A stretch of 64,000 nucleotides of DNA, taken from positions 1-64,000 of the forward strand of contig NZ_JAKNUS010000003.1 in assembly GCF_023155745.1 (NCBI RefSeq). The letters run 5' to 3'. This document shows, in pieces, positions 17,518-27,364 of the stretch. The translations under genes were made by a program, and so were the position numbers. Source of the DNA: Microbacterium kunmingense (GTDB lineage Bacteria > Actinomycetota > Actinomycetes > Actinomycetales > Microbacteriaceae). How positions within the stretch are numbered: the stretch's first letter is position 1; every line of letters begins with the position of its first letter. The notes beneath the pieces were generated by a model. It saw only the letters and a list, made by a program, of their open reading frames with translations, made no database searches and was not told the origin of the DNA.

Positions 17518-17577
17518 GTGAGAACCTTTCGTGATGGGACAGCGGGGGCGCACCGTCGGGCCGTCATCGAGACTAGT

Positions 17578-17589
17578 CGACATTTGTCG
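17578..17589. promoter_or_regulatory. Palindromic operator candidate between MMPL and TetR genes
   Basis: CGACA-TT-TGTCG has perfect 5-base arms and lies about midway in the 134-base divergent intergenic region. A related, imperfect GACGGATGTCG lies 10 bases further on. TetR proteins bind such dyads. Confidence 0.5.
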
Positions 17590-17651
17590 GAAATCAGACG
17601 GATGTCGGAGAACTCGAAAATGGTGCTGGTGCGGGATGGCAGAATCGCCAC

Positions 17652-18236
17652 ATGGATGTCCGCGTCGAACGAACCCGACGGTCCTTGCAGGAGGCGCTTT
17701 TCGACCTCGCCCGTGATCGCCCGCTTGAGGAAGTGACGGTCGCCGACATTGTTCAGCGCGCCGGCGTGAATCGGAGCAGCTTCTACCAGCACTATGCCGA
17801 CAAGGAGACCTTGCTCGCCGACGCGCTCGACACCGCGGTGGATGACGCCGGCACGTTCCTGCCCGAGACCATCACCGCGCCAGACGGACCGCAACGCGCA
17901 CTCACCGCTTACCTGCGCCACATCGACGAGCGCGCCGACGTGTACCGGCGCGTGCTCGGACGGCACGGCTCGGCGGCCGTGGCGTCACGGCTACGCGACC
18001 GCATCGAGGCCGTTGCACGAGAAGGCCTCGCCCGAATGGGCACGGGAGCGTTCGAGGGCATCCCCCTCGGCGTCGTCAGCGCGGGCATCGCCGGCTCTGC
18101 CCTCGGTGTCATCGAGACATGGCTCGCACGAGACCCCCGGCCGAGCGTTGAGACCGCCGCAGACTGGGTCTGGCGGGTACTGGTCGGCGTCGGCGACGCA
18201 TTGGAGCACCAAAGGCAAGCACCTGGGAATTCGTGA
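17652..18236 (+). CDS. TetR-family regulator of the MMPL exporter
   Basis: A 194-residue TetR protein. The helix-turn-helix is at residues about 8-55 ('TRRSLQEALFDLARDR...ADIVQRAGVNRSSFYQHYADKE'), with a C-terminal domain of the TetR_C_33 type common beside exporter genes. It is divergent from the MMPL gene with a palindrome between them, so repression of the pump is the natural inference. It is convergent with mftF; the two genes end 118 bases apart and I see no strong terminator between them. Confidence 0.85.
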   Translation: MDVRVERTRRSLQEALFDLARDRPLEEVTVADIVQRAGVNRSSFYQHYADKETLLADALDTAVDDAGTFLPETITAPDGPQRALTAYLRHIDERADVYRRVLGRHGSAAVASRLRDRIEAVAREGLARMGTGAFEGIPLGVVSAGIAGSALGVIETWLARDPRPSVETAADWVWRVLVGVGDALEHQRQAPGNS

Positions 18237-18354
18237 CCCACTGGTATCCGGATGACCCCGGAGGGCGCCTGCCCACCCGGACCTGGTTCTACGCCGAAAC
18301 GGTCCGTGCGCATCGCGCCGGTCCCTCTCCGCGGGCGCGGTGCCGCTGGGCGCG

Positions 18355-19761
18355 TCAGCGGCGGCTGCGCAGGTCCGGAAGCAGCGCGCGCGGCGAGCGT
18401 CCGCGGATCGCGCTCACCCACACTCCGGCCCCATATGCCGCGTCGTCGAGTCGGCGCGCGAGCCCGAACCGCACCGGGTCAAGGCGCGGGCGCGTGCGGG
18501 CGAGTTCCCAGGCAGTGTCCGCGACTGCAGCCACGACCACCGCCCTGCGCACCCGGCGTGAGACGAGGCATCCAATCGCCGTCAACGGCCACCAGTGCCG
18601 CAGCAGCAGGGCGAAGCCCTGAGCGATCGCGGTCACGAGGCCGTACCCGGTGAGGCGAACGGCCAGGCGGTAGGGGTGACGCACCGCGGTGGCTCGGCGT
18701 CCGATCCGCACCATGGTCACCGCGAACAAGGCGGCTGCCACGGGAAGCGACCAGCGGCGCTGGGCCATCAACGCAACGAGCAGCGCCGCCGCCCACGGCG
18801 CTAGCGTGACCGGTGCGATGTCACGCGGATGCCGCACTGCAAGCAGATCGGCACCGGTGCCGTAGTACAGCTTGCGGCCTAGCCACGCCCGCAACGTCGC
18901 GCGGTGATCGTGCCGGACGACCGCTGCCGGCTCGTAGCGCACGCGATGGCCAGACTTGACGAGCCGCCAGACGAGGTCGACATCTTCCGCGACGCGCATC
19001 GACGCGTCGAAGCCGTCCCCGAGCGCGGTGACGCGTGCGGCGAGGCAGGCGGCGGGGAGCCACGTTACGCGGGCGCGCGGCCGCACGATCGATGCCTCGT
19101 GGCCGATATCCAGGGAGGACCTCGCGTCCTCGTAGCGCGTGATCCAGTTCGCCCTGGGCGCGTCGAAGCCGAGCACGCGCGGAGCGATCATCGCGAGGCG
19201 CGGATCGGCGAAATGTCGCAGCAGGAGCGGAATTGCGCCCGCCTCGACCACCACGTCGGAGTCCACGAACACCACGAACGGAGTCGCCACCCGAGCGAGC
19301 CCCGCGTTACGAGCGCCCGCGGGCCCAAGGTTCTCATTAAGGGTGACCAGCTCGGCGCCGTGCCGTGCCGCGACCGTGGCGACCGGGCGCGGGTCGACGG
19401 ATGCGTCGTCGACGACGATGACGCGCAATCCGGCGAGAGAGGCGAGGAGGCGGTCGAGTTGCCTCGGTCGGTCGCGGACGGGCACGACGACGGTCGCAAG
19501 CCCGGGGTCGACGTCGGGTAGCAACTCGACGACCGGGTCGGCGATGCCGGCCGCGAGGAGATGGTCGGCGAGCGTGCGGGAGACCGCATCCTTCACCGTC
19601 AGGCGGTCGCCGTGGAGGTAGGGGCGGGCACGCGGCTTCAGCGCGGAGATGCGGGTCGGTGAACCGCCGATGAGCACCGCGCCGTCGTCGACTACGCGCG
19701 TGTGCCGGTCGAGCCGCACCGTGAATCCGTCGGGCAGCACGGTACGCGGCGAAGCCGTCAC
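18355..19761 (-). CDS. mftF: MftF, mycofactocin oligosaccharide glycosyltransferase
   Basis: A 468-residue family 2 glycosyltransferase that adds glucose units to the mycofactocin precursor. The nucleotide-sugar site 'VIVVDDAS' and the metal-binding 'VFVDSDVVVE' are clear, and 'AEDVDLVWRL' is the ED motif near residue 270. Two or three hydrophobic helices follow in the last 160 residues, so it sits at the membrane. The N-terminal 80 residues ('ALKPRARPYL') are typical of MftF. The GTG start at 19761 overlaps the mftE stop by 4 bases (GTGA), so the genes are coupled. It is the last gene of the mycofactocin operon. Confidence 0.9.
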   Translation of the reverse strand: MTASPRTVLPDGFTVRLDRHTRVVDDGAVLIGGSPTRISALKPRARPYLHGDRLTVKDAVSRTLADHLLAAGIADPVVELLPDVDPGLATVVVPVRDRPRQLDRLLASLAGLRVIVVDDASVDPRPVATVAARHGAELVTLNENLGPAGARNAGLARVATPFVVFVDSDVVVEAGAIPLLLRHFADPRLAMIAPRVLGFDAPRANWITRYEDARSSLDIGHEASIVRPRARVTWLPAACLAARVTALGDGFDASMRVAEDVDLVWRLVKSGHRVRYEPAAVVRHDHRATLRAWLGRKLYYGTGADLLAVRHPRDIAPVTLAPWAAALLVALMAQRRWSLPVAAALFAVTMVRIGRRATAVRHPYRLAVRLTGYGLVTAIAQGFALLLRHWWPLTAIGCLVSRRVRRAVVVAAVADTAWELARTRPRLDPVRFGLARRLDDAAYGAGVWVSAIRGRSPRALLPDLRSRR

Positions 19762-20552
19762 GAGATCGTCCCGGCTGTGGGGTCGGATGACACGGCAACA
19801 CCACGCCCGACCTCGAGCACGACGCACCCCCGCGCGTCCACCCGGCCGAAGCGCAGCCGCGCCCAGGCCTCGGCGATCATCGCCTGGAGCAATGCCTCCC
19901 CCTCGGCGGCGGACGCCCCGTGCGGGTCGCCCAGTACCCCGTTCGGTGCGACACCGCGAACGCCCGACGCGCGCAGTTCGGGCAGGATCAGGCCGATGGG
20001 CCGCGTCTCTCCGGCCTCGAACCGGTCTGCGCGCACCCGCGAGGCGCAGAGGGCTTGCATGATCGAGGTTTCTGAGCGTCCCGCGTGCGCGTCCACGGGC
20101 ACGCCGATCCCCGCCACCGAGGCCGGATCGCAAGGGACCCAAACCGTTGATCGTCCCTCGCCGATCAGGGTCAATACCGCCGTCGAGAGTGCCTCGACGT
20201 TGCCGCCATGCCCGTTGACTAAGACCAGCCGCTCGGCCCACTCCCCCGCCGACCGACCGAGCTCGACGAGCAGCATCGTCAGCGTCTCCGTCCCGATCGA
20301 GAGCGTCCCCGGGAAGCCCCGGTGCTCGCCGCTTGCCCCGACCGCGACAGCCGGGGCCACGACGGCATCCGTGCCATCGGTGCGATACCGATCGGCGAGC
20401 GCGTCCGCGACGGCCGAGGCAATGATCGCATCGGTGTCGAGGGGCAGATGCGGTCCGTGCTGCTCGGTCGATCCGACCGGCACGAGTACGACCGGGTGTC
20501 CGACATCGGGCCACGGGCGGTCGACGAGGTGCGGGAAGCCCTGGAAGGTCAC
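19758..20552 (-). CDS. mftE: MftE, creatininase-family peptidase of mycofactocin maturation
   Basis: A 264-residue creatininase-fold metallopeptidase. After MftC has modified the C-terminus of MftA, MftE releases the Val-Tyr-derived core (AHDP). The metal ligands are seen in 'PVGSTEQHGPHLPLDTD' (Glu, His, His, Asp), 'GASGEHRGFPGT' and 'LVNGHGGN'. The length is normal. It starts 9 bases after the mftD stop and overlaps mftF by 4 bases. Confidence 0.92.
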   Translation of the reverse strand: MTFQGFPHLVDRPWPDVGHPVVLVPVGSTEQHGPHLPLDTDAIIASAVADALADRYRTDGTDAVVAPAVAVGASGEHRGFPGTLSIGTETLTMLLVELGRSAGEWAERLVLVNGHGGNVEALSTAVLTLIGEGRSTVWVPCDPASVAGIGVPVDAHAGRSETSIMQALCASRVRADRFEAGETRPIGLILPELRASGVRGVAPNGVLGDPHGASAAEGEALLQAMIAEAWARLRFGRVDARGCVVLEVGRGVAVSSDPTAGTIS

Positions 20553-20561
20553 GCGGCCGCC

Positions 20562-21902
20562 TTAGAGGTTGCCGGCGGCGACTGCATCAGTCGGCGGCTC
20601 GCCGGTGTCAGTCTCGAATGCAGCGCCGCGGGTCGTGGTCTGAGGAGTGCGCGCCGCGGGCTTGCGTGCTGCCGGCTTGCGCGCCGCGGGCTTGCGTGCT
20701 GTCGCAGCTGTCTCAGCCTCGGGACCGGCACCGAGTTCCCGCCGGAAGCCCGGGGGGATATAGAAGTCTGCCGGCGACAGCTCGGTGACCGAGCGGTGTC
20801 CCAGTCCGAGCACCGCCGAGTCGAGCCCGCCGCGGAGGACGTCGAGCACGTTCTCGACCCCCGCCTGGCCATTCGCGGCGAGGCCCCACAGGTACGCCCG
20901 ACCGATCATCACGGCGCGTGCACCCAGGGCGAGCGCCTTGGCGACATCTGACCCGCGCCGCACGCCCCCGTCGAGCAGCACCTCGACCTGCCCGCCAACC
21001 GCGTCGGCGATACCGGGCAGCATTCGGACGGACGCGGGCGTGGTGTCGAGGTTGTTGCCGCCGTGGTTCGACACCGAGATCGCGGTAACGCCGACATCGA
21101 CCGCACGCTTCGCGTCGTCGATGCGCGACACGCCCTTGAGCATGAACGGCCCGCCCCACTGCTCGCGGAGCCAGGCGACGTCGTCCCAGGTCGGCGGAGG
21201 CGTCGACATCCACTCGCCGTACGCGCCGAAGAACGTGGGCGCAGTGCCCCCGTCAGCCGGCGCGAGGTTCGGCGTCCTGAGGTCGGGCACCCACCCGGTC
21301 TTGAGGAAGTCGAACAGCCACGCGGGCTTGACGATCGCCTGAGGTGCGAACCGCATGGCGGCCATGAACGTGAGCTTGTCCGGGATCCACGGGCTTCCCC
21401 AGTCGCGCCCATGCGAGAATGACCAGTCGAGTGTGGCGATGAGGCCCTTCGCCCCGGCCGCACGCGCGCGGTCGAGCCGGTGGGCCATCGCCTCGCGTGT
21501 GCCGCTCCAGTACACCTGGAACAGCGTGTTCGGGTTCGCGGCAGCGACCGCTTCGATCGGCTTCGACGCGAACGAGCTGAGACCCATGATCGTCCCGCGG
21601 TTCGCGGCGGCGCGAGCGACCGCGACCTCGCCGTCGGGGTGAACCGCCTGTACGCCCGTCGGAGAGATGATCACGGGCAGCGAGATCGGGATGCCCATCA
21701 CAGTGGTGTCGAGTGTGCGTTCGGCATGATGCCCGGCGACGTGCGGCGCGAACTGCAGTTCGGAGAACGCCTGCTGGTTGTCCTCGATGGTCAGGCCGCG
21801 TTCGGAGCCCGCGATCAGGGCGCCGTACACCGATCTGGGCAGGCGCCGCTCGGCTCGTCGCTGCGCCACCGCCACCGTTTCAAACCAGCTGTTGCTCATC
21901 AT
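20562..21902 (-). CDS. mftD: MftD, FMN-dependent alpha-hydroxy-acid-dehydrogenase-like enzyme
   Basis: A 446-residue TIM-barrel flavoprotein of the lactate dehydrogenase/glycolate oxidase type. MftD deaminates AHDP to give the alpha-keto amide of premycofactocin, the redox-active centre. FMN and catalytic features: 'VSNHGGNNLDTTPAS' (catalytic His), 'VLLDGGVRRGSDVAKAL' and 'GARAVMIGRAYLWG'. The start 'MMSNSWFETVAVAQ' at 21902 has GGAAGG upstream. The last 60 residues are unusual: a low-complexity tail with the 5-residue unit ARKPA repeated, then an acidic end. The tail is absent from the MftD proteins I know and comes from a GC-rich DNA tandem repeat. Confidence 0.9.
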   Translation of the reverse strand: MMSNSWFETVAVAQRRAERRLPRSVYGALIAGSERGLTIEDNQQAFSELQFAPHVAGHHAERTLDTTVMGIPISLPVIISPTGVQAVHPDGEVAVARAAANRGTIMGLSSFASKPIEAVAAANPNTLFQVYWSGTREAMAHRLDRARAAGAKGLIATLDWSFSHGRDWGSPWIPDKLTFMAAMRFAPQAIVKPAWLFDFLKTGWVPDLRTPNLAPADGGTAPTFFGAYGEWMSTPPPTWDDVAWLREQWGGPFMLKGVSRIDDAKRAVDVGVTAISVSNHGGNNLDTTPASVRMLPGIADAVGGQVEVLLDGGVRRGSDVAKALALGARAVMIGRAYLWGLAANGQAGVENVLDVLRGGLDSAVLGLGHRSVTELSPADFYIPPGFRRELGAGPEAETAATARKPAARKPAARKPAARTPQTTTRGAAFETDTGEPPTDAVAAGNL

Positions 21903-21966
21903 CCGTTTCCTTCCGCGGGTGCGTTCGCCGTTGTCATCGTCTCGTTCGCTGCCGTCCGGCACCGGG

Positions 21967-22851
21967 TCATCCGCCGAACATCGCGCTCACGGCGGGGGCC
22001 ACGGCCCGGAAGTCTTCCACCACGTGCAGCGAGCCGCGGCCGAGGCGCGCGAGGTCGCGCCCGAGCTCGACGTCCCGCTCGCCGCTTGCATCGAGCAGCA
22101 CGTCGAGGCGCGGCAACCTACCCGCGAAAAGCCGCGGGTCGGGCCCGGCGTTGTGCACGCAGTCCGACAGCAGCACGACCCGGGCGTCGCGAACAGGGGC
22201 GCGCGCGAACTGCTGTGAGGCCAGCTCGAGCGGAAAGGCCACATTCGTCAGGCCTTGCGCCGGGATCCGCATGATTGACTCGAGCAGGTTCATGGGCTTC
22301 ACGGGCTGCCCGAGGTTCAAGAGAATTGCGGCATCCGACCAGAACGCGATCACCGCGAGGTCCTCGCTCACAAGCTCGCCCGCGAGGGCGCCTACGGTCG
22401 CTGCGGCCGTCGCGACCCGTTCACCTTTCATCGAGCCCGACACATCGACCGCGAGGACGACCGATCGCTTGGTGCGGATGCGGTCACGGACGATGATGTC
22501 CTCGTCCTCCGGCAGCGGACGCTCGGCGAGCACCTCGATCGTCCTGTCGAGGTCGATCTCGTCGGACCCGCCGCGATAGGGTACGCTGCCGAGCTCGCCG
22601 ATGCCGCGCCGGCTGGTCGCATCGCGCCGTGGCCGGCGCACCGACAAGCGCGCAGCGATCTGAAGTGCGCGCGCCCGGGCCACGGAGTCGGCCGCGGCAT
22701 CCGCCTCCGCCTGCACGAGACGTGCCTCCTCGTGGGTGAAGGTGGTCGCCGCGATGCCCTGCTTCGCCTTCCTCCTGGGTGCCCTCGAGTCGCCCACCGC
22801 GTTCTCGGTGCGGAAAAGCGTGCCGCCGGCGCCGGGTGTCGCATCGAACAC
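21967..22851 (-). CDS. VWA-domain protein paired with MoxR ATPase
   Basis: A 294-residue protein. The von Willebrand A domain occupies the C-terminal half, with an intact metal-ion-dependent adhesion site: 'VLAVDVSGSMKGER' (DxSxS), a downstream Thr in 'AQGLTNV' and the Asp in 'VVLLSDCVHN'. The GTG start at 22851 has GAGGAG 6 bases upstream. The same frame is open back to the moxR stop (36 codons) but has no start codon there. VWA proteins act with MoxR ATPases to insert cofactors or remodel dehydrogenases (as CoxD/CoxE do). It lies between moxR and mftD in one operon, so it probably serves a mycofactocin-dependent enzyme. Confidence 0.85.
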   Translation of the reverse strand: MFDATPGAGGTLFRTENAVGDSRAPRRKAKQGIAATTFTHEEARLVQAEADAAADSVARARALQIAARLSVRRPRRDATSRRGIGELGSVPYRGGSDEIDLDRTIEVLAERPLPEDEDIIVRDRIRTKRSVVLAVDVSGSMKGERVATAAATVGALAGELVSEDLAVIAFWSDAAILLNLGQPVKPMNLLESIMRIPAQGLTNVAFPLELASQQFARAPVRDARVVLLSDCVHNAGPDPRLFAGRLPRLDVLLDASGERDVELGRDLARLGRGSLHVVEDFRAVAPAVSAMFGG

Positions 22852-22959
22852 GGTGGGCTCCTCGTCGAGTCGTTTTGGCTTGCGCTTCAGGGGCGTTCCC
22901 TCGATCGTGCGCCGGTCGGGACGCTCGCGCTGCAGCGGTCCATCGGCGGGAACCGCTCT

Positions 22960-23910
22960 TCAGCCGGGCGCCGCTGCGGCAGGTTCGAGGATGAACCGGT
23001 CCTCCCAGATCTCGCGAAGCACTCGTTCGGGTGTCGTCTCGATCGCCTCGTCGAGGTGGATACGCCCGGAGAGCGCGACGACCATGGCGTCGAACACGAG
23101 CTCCGGATAGTCGTTGTGATCGGGCGAATGGATGCCGCGCAGCTGCGCGAGCTGTGCGGCGACGAGCACGAGATCGATCGCGCCTCGCACGCTCGATCCT
23201 TGGCGCACGTCGCGGTGCTGCCGCGTAGCGCGGGTCACCGCAACCGCGTCCTCGATGACCCGCTCACCCACGTCGTTCGCTGCCCCGGCGCGCAATGCCA
23301 CGATGCGCTCCTCACTCGGCGCATCCTGGTAATCGACTGCCAAACGATTCAACCGGTCGTGGACGCTCGTCGACAGCCGGGTCGTGCCTACGTTGTCGTA
23401 CGGGTTCATCGAGGCGATGACACGGAACGTCGGCTTCGCCCGGATGCGACCCACGCGCGGGACAGCTATCGATCGATCGGCCATGGCCGTGAGCAGCGTG
23501 TTCAGGGTGTCCTCCGGCGCCCGGTTGAACTCCTCGATGTAGAGGAAGCCGCCAGCGCGCATGGCCTCGACGAGCGGCCCAGCGACGAAGTTCTCGGCAC
23601 TGTAGTCCTCTTTCAGCACCCGGGCGGGGTTGTGGTGGCCGACGAGCTTCGCGGGCGTCAGGTCGGCGTTGCCCTCCACGAAGAGCAGCGGGATTCCCCA
23701 CTCCTCCGTGATCGCCGTGAGTATCGTCGTCTTGCTCGTGCCGGGCGGACCCTCGAGCAGAATGTCGCGCCCCGCCGCCACCGCCGCGAGCGTCAGCTCG
23801 AGCTCGCGCTCGCGGCCGACGATGCGCGCAGCGATGCGCGAACGGCTGGCCGCGAGCCGACTCGCCCCATCCTCGATTAGAGGGACCTCGTCGGTCACAA
23901 CCCCGCTCAC
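22960..23910 (-). CDS. MoxR-family AAA+ ATPase
   Basis: A 316-residue AAA+ ATPase. Walker A '[11 protein letters not shown]' lies near residue 52, Walker B '[18 protein letters not shown]' near 120, and sensor 1 is in '[19 protein letters not shown]'. MoxR proteins with VWA partners are chaperones that activate metallo- or quinoprotein dehydrogenases. The GTG start overlaps the stop of the SDR gene upstream by 3 bases (GTGA), so translation is coupled. The VWA partner is the next gene. No methanol-dehydrogenase-type client gene is seen in the window, so the client is either one of the SDRs, MftG, or encoded elsewhere. Confidence 0.88.
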   Translation of the reverse strand: MSGVVTDEVPLIEDGASRLAASRSRIAARIVGRERELELTLAAVAAGRDILLEGPPGTSKTTILTAITEEWGIPLLFVEGNADLTPAKLVGHHNPARVLKEDYSAENFVAGPLVEAMRAGGFLYIEEFNRAPEDTLNTLLTAMADRSIAVPRVGRIRAKPTFRVIASMNPYDNVGTTRLSTSVHDRLNRLAVDYQDAPSEERIVALRAGAANDVGERVIEDAVAVTRATRQHRDVRQGSSVRGAIDLVLVAAQLAQLRGIHSPDHNDYPELVFDAMVVALSGRIHLDEAIETTPERVLREIWEDRFILEPAAAAPG

Positions 23911-24740
23911 TTCTGCATCGACCCCGCGTCGACCGGTAGCGTCACGCCAGTCACGTACCTGGACTCGTCGGAGGCGAGCCAGAGCACCGCGTTCGATATG
24001 TCGACCGGCTCGACCCAGGGAATGGGCAGCGCGTTCGTCGCCCGGAACCGTTCGCCGATCCGCTCGCGCGTGCGTTCGACCGGCTCGAGATCGGGGGCGA
24101 ACAACGCGTAGATGGCCTCGTTCTGGATCATGTCGGTGTCGACGCTCGTCGGGTGCACTGAGTTCACGCGGATCATGTCGGGCGCCAGCTCGAGAGCGAG
24201 CGTGCGCATGAGCCCGACAACCCCGTGCTTAGCCGACACGTAGTGCGCGAAGTTCGGCAAACCCTTCAGACCGGCGACCGAGCTCGTGATGATGATCGAC
24301 CCGCCGCCCGCGGCCCTGAGGTGCGGGATGGCGACCTTGCAGGTGCGCCAAACCCCCGACAGGTTGACGTCGATCATGTCTCCCCACTGCTCCTCGCTGA
24401 GCGCCTCAGTGGTCGCCGTCGAGAAGATCCCCGCATTCGCCGCCACGATGTCGAGCCGGCCGAGTTCGGCCACGCCCGCGTCGACGGCCGCACGCAGCGC
24501 CTCGACGTCGCGCACGTCAGCCGTGCCGGCAACGATGCGCCGGTCAAGCGCCTCGACCTGTCGAACCGTCTCGTCGAGGTCGGCCTGCGTCGCCATACCG
24601 TATGGCACAGTCGCGATCTGCTCGACGATGTCGACCGCGATGATGTCAGCTCCCTCTTCCGCCAGGCGGAGCGCATGACTGCGCCCCTGTCCTCGCGCCG
24701 CGCCCGTGATGAACGCGACCTTGCCGTCCAGTCGTCCCAT
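23907..24740 (-). CDS. Mycofactocin-coupled SDR oxidoreductase (copy 1)
   Basis: A 277-residue short-chain dehydrogenase. Cofactor site '[21 protein letters not shown]', then the insertion typical of mycofactocin-coupled SDRs ('[20 protein letters not shown]', where the nicotinamide cofactor is held so tightly that mycofactocin must reoxidise it). The active site is Ser ('ITSSVAG'), Tyr-x-x-x-Lys ('YVSAKHG'). The ATG at 24740 is chosen because it gives the standard start '[13 protein letters not shown]'. The open frame continues upstream without a ribosome site. Alcohol or carbonyl substrate unknown. Confidence 0.9.
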   Translation of the reverse strand: MGRLDGKVAFITGAARGQGRSHALRLAEEGADIIAVDIVEQIATVPYGMATQADLDETVRQVEALDRRIVAGTADVRDVEALRAAVDAGVAELGRLDIVAANAGIFSTATTEALSEEQWGDMIDVNLSGVWRTCKVAIPHLRAAGGGSIIITSSVAGLKGLPNFAHYVSAKHGVVGLMRTLALELAPDMIRVNSVHPTSVDTDMIQNEAIYALFAPDLEPVERTRERIGERFRATNALPIPWVEPVDISNAVLWLASDESRYVTGVTLPVDAGSMQK

Positions 24741-24778
24741 AGTGTGCTCCCTTCTCTGCGTTCTACAGACCGTTGCCG

Positions 24779-25615
24779 CTACTTGACATTTGCTCCGGCA
24801 TCCACCGGCAGGGCGACGCCCGTGACGTATCGCGCCTCGTCGGAGGCGAGCCAGAGCACAGCGTTCGAGATGTCGCGCGGGTCGACCCATGGGACCGGAA
24901 GTGCGTTGATGCCCCCGGCAGCCTGCTTGAAGTCCTCGACCGTCGGGTTCTCCAAATCGGGCCGGAAGAGCCTGAACGTGGCGTCGTTGTTGACCATCGG
25001 CGTGTCCACCACTGTCGGATGCACCGAGTTGACCCGGATCATGTCCGGTGCGAGTTCGAGTGCGAGGGTGCGCATCAGCCCGACGACGCCGTGCTTCGCC
25101 GCGACGTAGTGCGCGAGATTCGCGAACGCGAACAGCCCCGCGTCGGAGCTTGTGAGAATCATCGATCCGCCCTTGCCGCCCGCGCGGATGTGCGGGACGG
25201 CCGCCTTGCACGTACGCCACACACCGGAGAGGTTGATCTCCTGCATGTTGACCCACTCGTCGTCGGGGATGTCCTCGACCCTGTTGAATGTCCCCCCAAT
25301 GCCGGCGTTGGCGGCGACGATGTCGAGCCGGCCAAGTTCGGCGACGCCCTTGTCGACAACTGCCTTCAGTTGGCCGAAGTCGCGAACGTCGGCTTTCTCA
25401 GCGACGATCCGCCGGTCGAGCGCCTCCACCATCCTCACGGTCTCTGCGAGGTCCTCCTCCGTCGCAGGCGGGTAGTTGTTTTCCGGAATGGCGGCGCAGA
25501 TATCGATTGCGATGATGTCGGCGCCCTCTTCAGCAAGCCGTATCGCGTGACTGCGCCCCTGTCCTCGCGCCGCGCCCGTGATGAACGCGACCTTGCCTTC
25601 GACCCGTCCAGCCAT
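24779..25615 (-). CDS. Mycofactocin-coupled SDR oxidoreductase (copy 2)
   Basis: A 278-residue SDR closely related to its neighbours, with '[15 protein letters not shown]', the insertion '[20 protein letters not shown]', Ser in 'LTSSDAG' and 'YVAAKHG' as catalytic Tyr and Lys. It ends in '[14 protein letters not shown]'. Start at ATG 25615. It lies 38 bases upstream of copy 1. This copy and copy 1 resemble each other most ('[17 protein letters not shown]' in both), which suggests recent duplication. Confidence 0.9.
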   Translation of the reverse strand: MAGRVEGKVAFITGAARGQGRSHAIRLAEEGADIIAIDICAAIPENNYPPATEEDLAETVRMVEALDRRIVAEKADVRDFGQLKAVVDKGVAELGRLDIVAANAGIGGTFNRVEDIPDDEWVNMQEINLSGVWRTCKAAVPHIRAGGKGGSMILTSSDAGLFAFANLAHYVAAKHGVVGLMRTLALELAPDMIRVNSVHPTVVDTPMVNNDATFRLFRPDLENPTVEDFKQAAGGINALPVPWVDPRDISNAVLWLASDEARYVTGVALPVDAGANVK

Positions 25616-25629
25616 AACTTCCTCTCCCT

Positions 25630-26448
25630 TTACTTCTTGTTGGTGAAGCCCGCGTCGACGGGCAGTGTGACGCCGGTGACGTACCGTGCGGCGTCGGACA
25701 CGAGCCACAGGATCGCGTTCGAGATGTCGACGGGCTCGACCATGGGCACGGGCAAGGCATTGGCCATTGCCTGGCCCATCTGGGGATCTGACTGGAGGAA
25801 TTCCTGCATGATGTCGTTGACGACCATGGGTGTGTTCACGCCGGTGGGATGGACAGTGTTGACCCTGATCGAGTGCTGAGCCAGCTGGTTGGCGTAGCTT
25901 CGCATGAGCCCGACTACGCCGTGCTTGGCGGCGGTGTAGCCGAGACCGCCGGGCGCGTCGCCGCCGATGCCATTCAGTCCCGCAGTCGAGCTTGTGATCA
26001 CAATTGCTCCGCCACGTCCGCCGTTGATCATCGACGGTTTCGCAACCTCGACGGTGTAAAAGACGCCCGTGAGGTTGACGTCGAGGACGTCCTGCCACTC
26101 CTCGGGCACCGGGTGCAGCGACAGTGGCGCGATGCCCGCATTGGCAAGCACGATGTCGACCGCTCCCAGTTCGGCGACGCCCGCGTCGAACGCGGCCTGC
26201 AGCGCGTCCCGGTCCCGCACGTCAGCTTGCACGGCGTGGATGCGGCGATCGAGAGCCTCGACCTGCTGCACCGTCTCGGCAAGATCATCGGGCGTCGACA
26301 TCGGGTACGGGACCGACTCGATCTGAGCGCAGATATCAACTGCGATGATATCGGCGCCCTCCTGCGCGAGTCGGATTGCGTGCGAACGTCCTTGCCCGCG
26401 TGCGGCTCCGGTGATGAAGGCGACCTTGCCTTCGAGCTGACCAGCCAT
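25630..26448 (-). CDS. Mycofactocin-coupled SDR oxidoreductase (copy 3)
   Basis: A 272-residue SDR with '[21 protein letters not shown]', the insertion '[20 protein letters not shown]', Ser in 'ITSSTAG' and Tyr-Lys in 'YTAAKHG'. The loop after the active site ('[12 protein letters not shown]') is longer than in copies 1 and 2, so the substrate pocket should differ. It is 14 bases from copy 2 and in the same operon. Confidence 0.9.
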   Translation of the reverse strand: MAGQLEGKVAFITGAARGQGRSHAIRLAQEGADIIAVDICAQIESVPYPMSTPDDLAETVQQVEALDRRIHAVQADVRDRDALQAAFDAGVAELGAVDIVLANAGIAPLSLHPVPEEWQDVLDVNLTGVFYTVEVAKPSMINGGRGGAIVITSSTAGLNGIGGDAPGGLGYTAAKHGVVGLMRSYANQLAQHSIRVNTVHPTGVNTPMVVNDIMQEFLQSDPQMGQAMANALPVPMVEPVDISNAILWLVSDAARYVTGVTLPVDAGFTNKK

Positions 26449-26503
26449 GTTGCTCCGTTCTGTTGGTTTTGCCGATGCTGGGTACGGATAGCTGATTGAG
26501 TGG

Positions 26504-27364
26504 CTACTTCACTGGGTCGGCGTTGTAGCCGGGCATGAGCAGGTGTCCGGCGTCGACGGGGATAGAAACCCCCGTGACCGAGGACGCGAGGTCTGAGTTG
26601 AGGTACAGCGCCGCGTCGGCGATGCGTTGCGGGTCGAGGAATCCGTTGCCTTTGAGTGCGTGGAACGAGTACCCGGCCTCCAACATGTCGGCTTCGTTGC
26701 CCTCGCCTGCGGATTTGCCCGACATCATGTCCCACGCGCCCTGCCAGCTTGTCATCGGGGTGAGGATCGCGCCGGGGTGGATGGCGTTCACGCGGATGCC
26801 GTGCCGGGCGTACTCGAGCGCCAGCGTCTTCATAATGCCCACGACGCCGAACTTCGCTGCGCAGTAATGCACGTAGTTGACGCCCGGCTCGAGTCCGTTG
26901 ATCGAACTGGTCATCACGATCGAGCCGCCACCTCGCTCCATCATGTGCGGCAGCACGGCCTTGGCTGACTTCCAGACCCCCGTGAGGTTCACGGCGATCA
27001 TGTCGTCCCACATCTCGTCGGTCATCTCGTGAGCCGGCGCGAGCGAGAAGATGCCCGCGTTGGCGATGAGGATGTCGATACGCCCGAACTCGGCAATTCC
27101 CGTCGCGACCGCCCCGTCGAGGTCCGCCTGCCTCCTTACGTCACCGTTCACGGCGACGATTCGCCGGTCAAGCGCTTCGACCTGCTTCACGGTCTCGTCG
27201 AAGTCCTCCTGCGTGGCCATGGGATAGGCGACCGTCTCGATCTGCTCGAGCGTGTCAATGATGACGACGTCGGCGCCTTCACGTGCGCACGTAAGCGCGT
27301 GCGCACGCCCCTGGCCTCGCGAGCCTCCCGTAACGAGCGCAACCCTGCCGTCGAGCATTCCCAT
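26504..27364 (-). CDS. Mycofactocin-coupled SDR oxidoreductase (copy 4)
   Basis: A 286-residue SDR, the most divergent of the four: '[21 protein letters not shown]', insertion '[20 protein letters not shown]', Ser in 'MTSSING', Tyr-Lys in 'YCAAKFG'. The C-terminal third is longer and ends '[12 protein letters not shown]'. It is first of the SDR series, 155 bases after the mftC stop. A GGAGGAACC ribosome site precedes the ATG. Confidence 0.9.
   Translation of the reverse strand: MGMLDGRVALVTGGSRGQGRAHALTCAREGADVVIIDTLEQIETVAYPMATQEDFDETVKQVEALDRRIVAVNGDVRRQADLDGAVATGIAEFGRIDILIANAGIFSLAPAHEMTDEMWDDMIAVNLTGVWKSAKAVLPHMMERGGGSIVMTSSINGLEPGVNYVHYCAAKFGVVGIMKTLALEYARHGIRVNAIHPGAILTPMTSWQGAWDMMSGKSAGEGNEADMLEAGYSFHALKGNGFLDPQRIADAALYLNSDLASSVTGVSIPVDAGHLLMPGYNADPVK

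Noticed and set aside
20640-20700. GC-rich tandem repeat considered as a CRISPR or iteron array
   Set aside because: It encodes the in-frame ARKPA units of MftD; there are no spacers and the unit is coding.
23907-25256. Long reading of SDR copy 1 (449 codons) and similar long frame of copy 2
   Set aside because: Upstream parts are antisense-like low-complexity text overlapping the neighbouring SDR gene; the internal ATG gives the exact family start.
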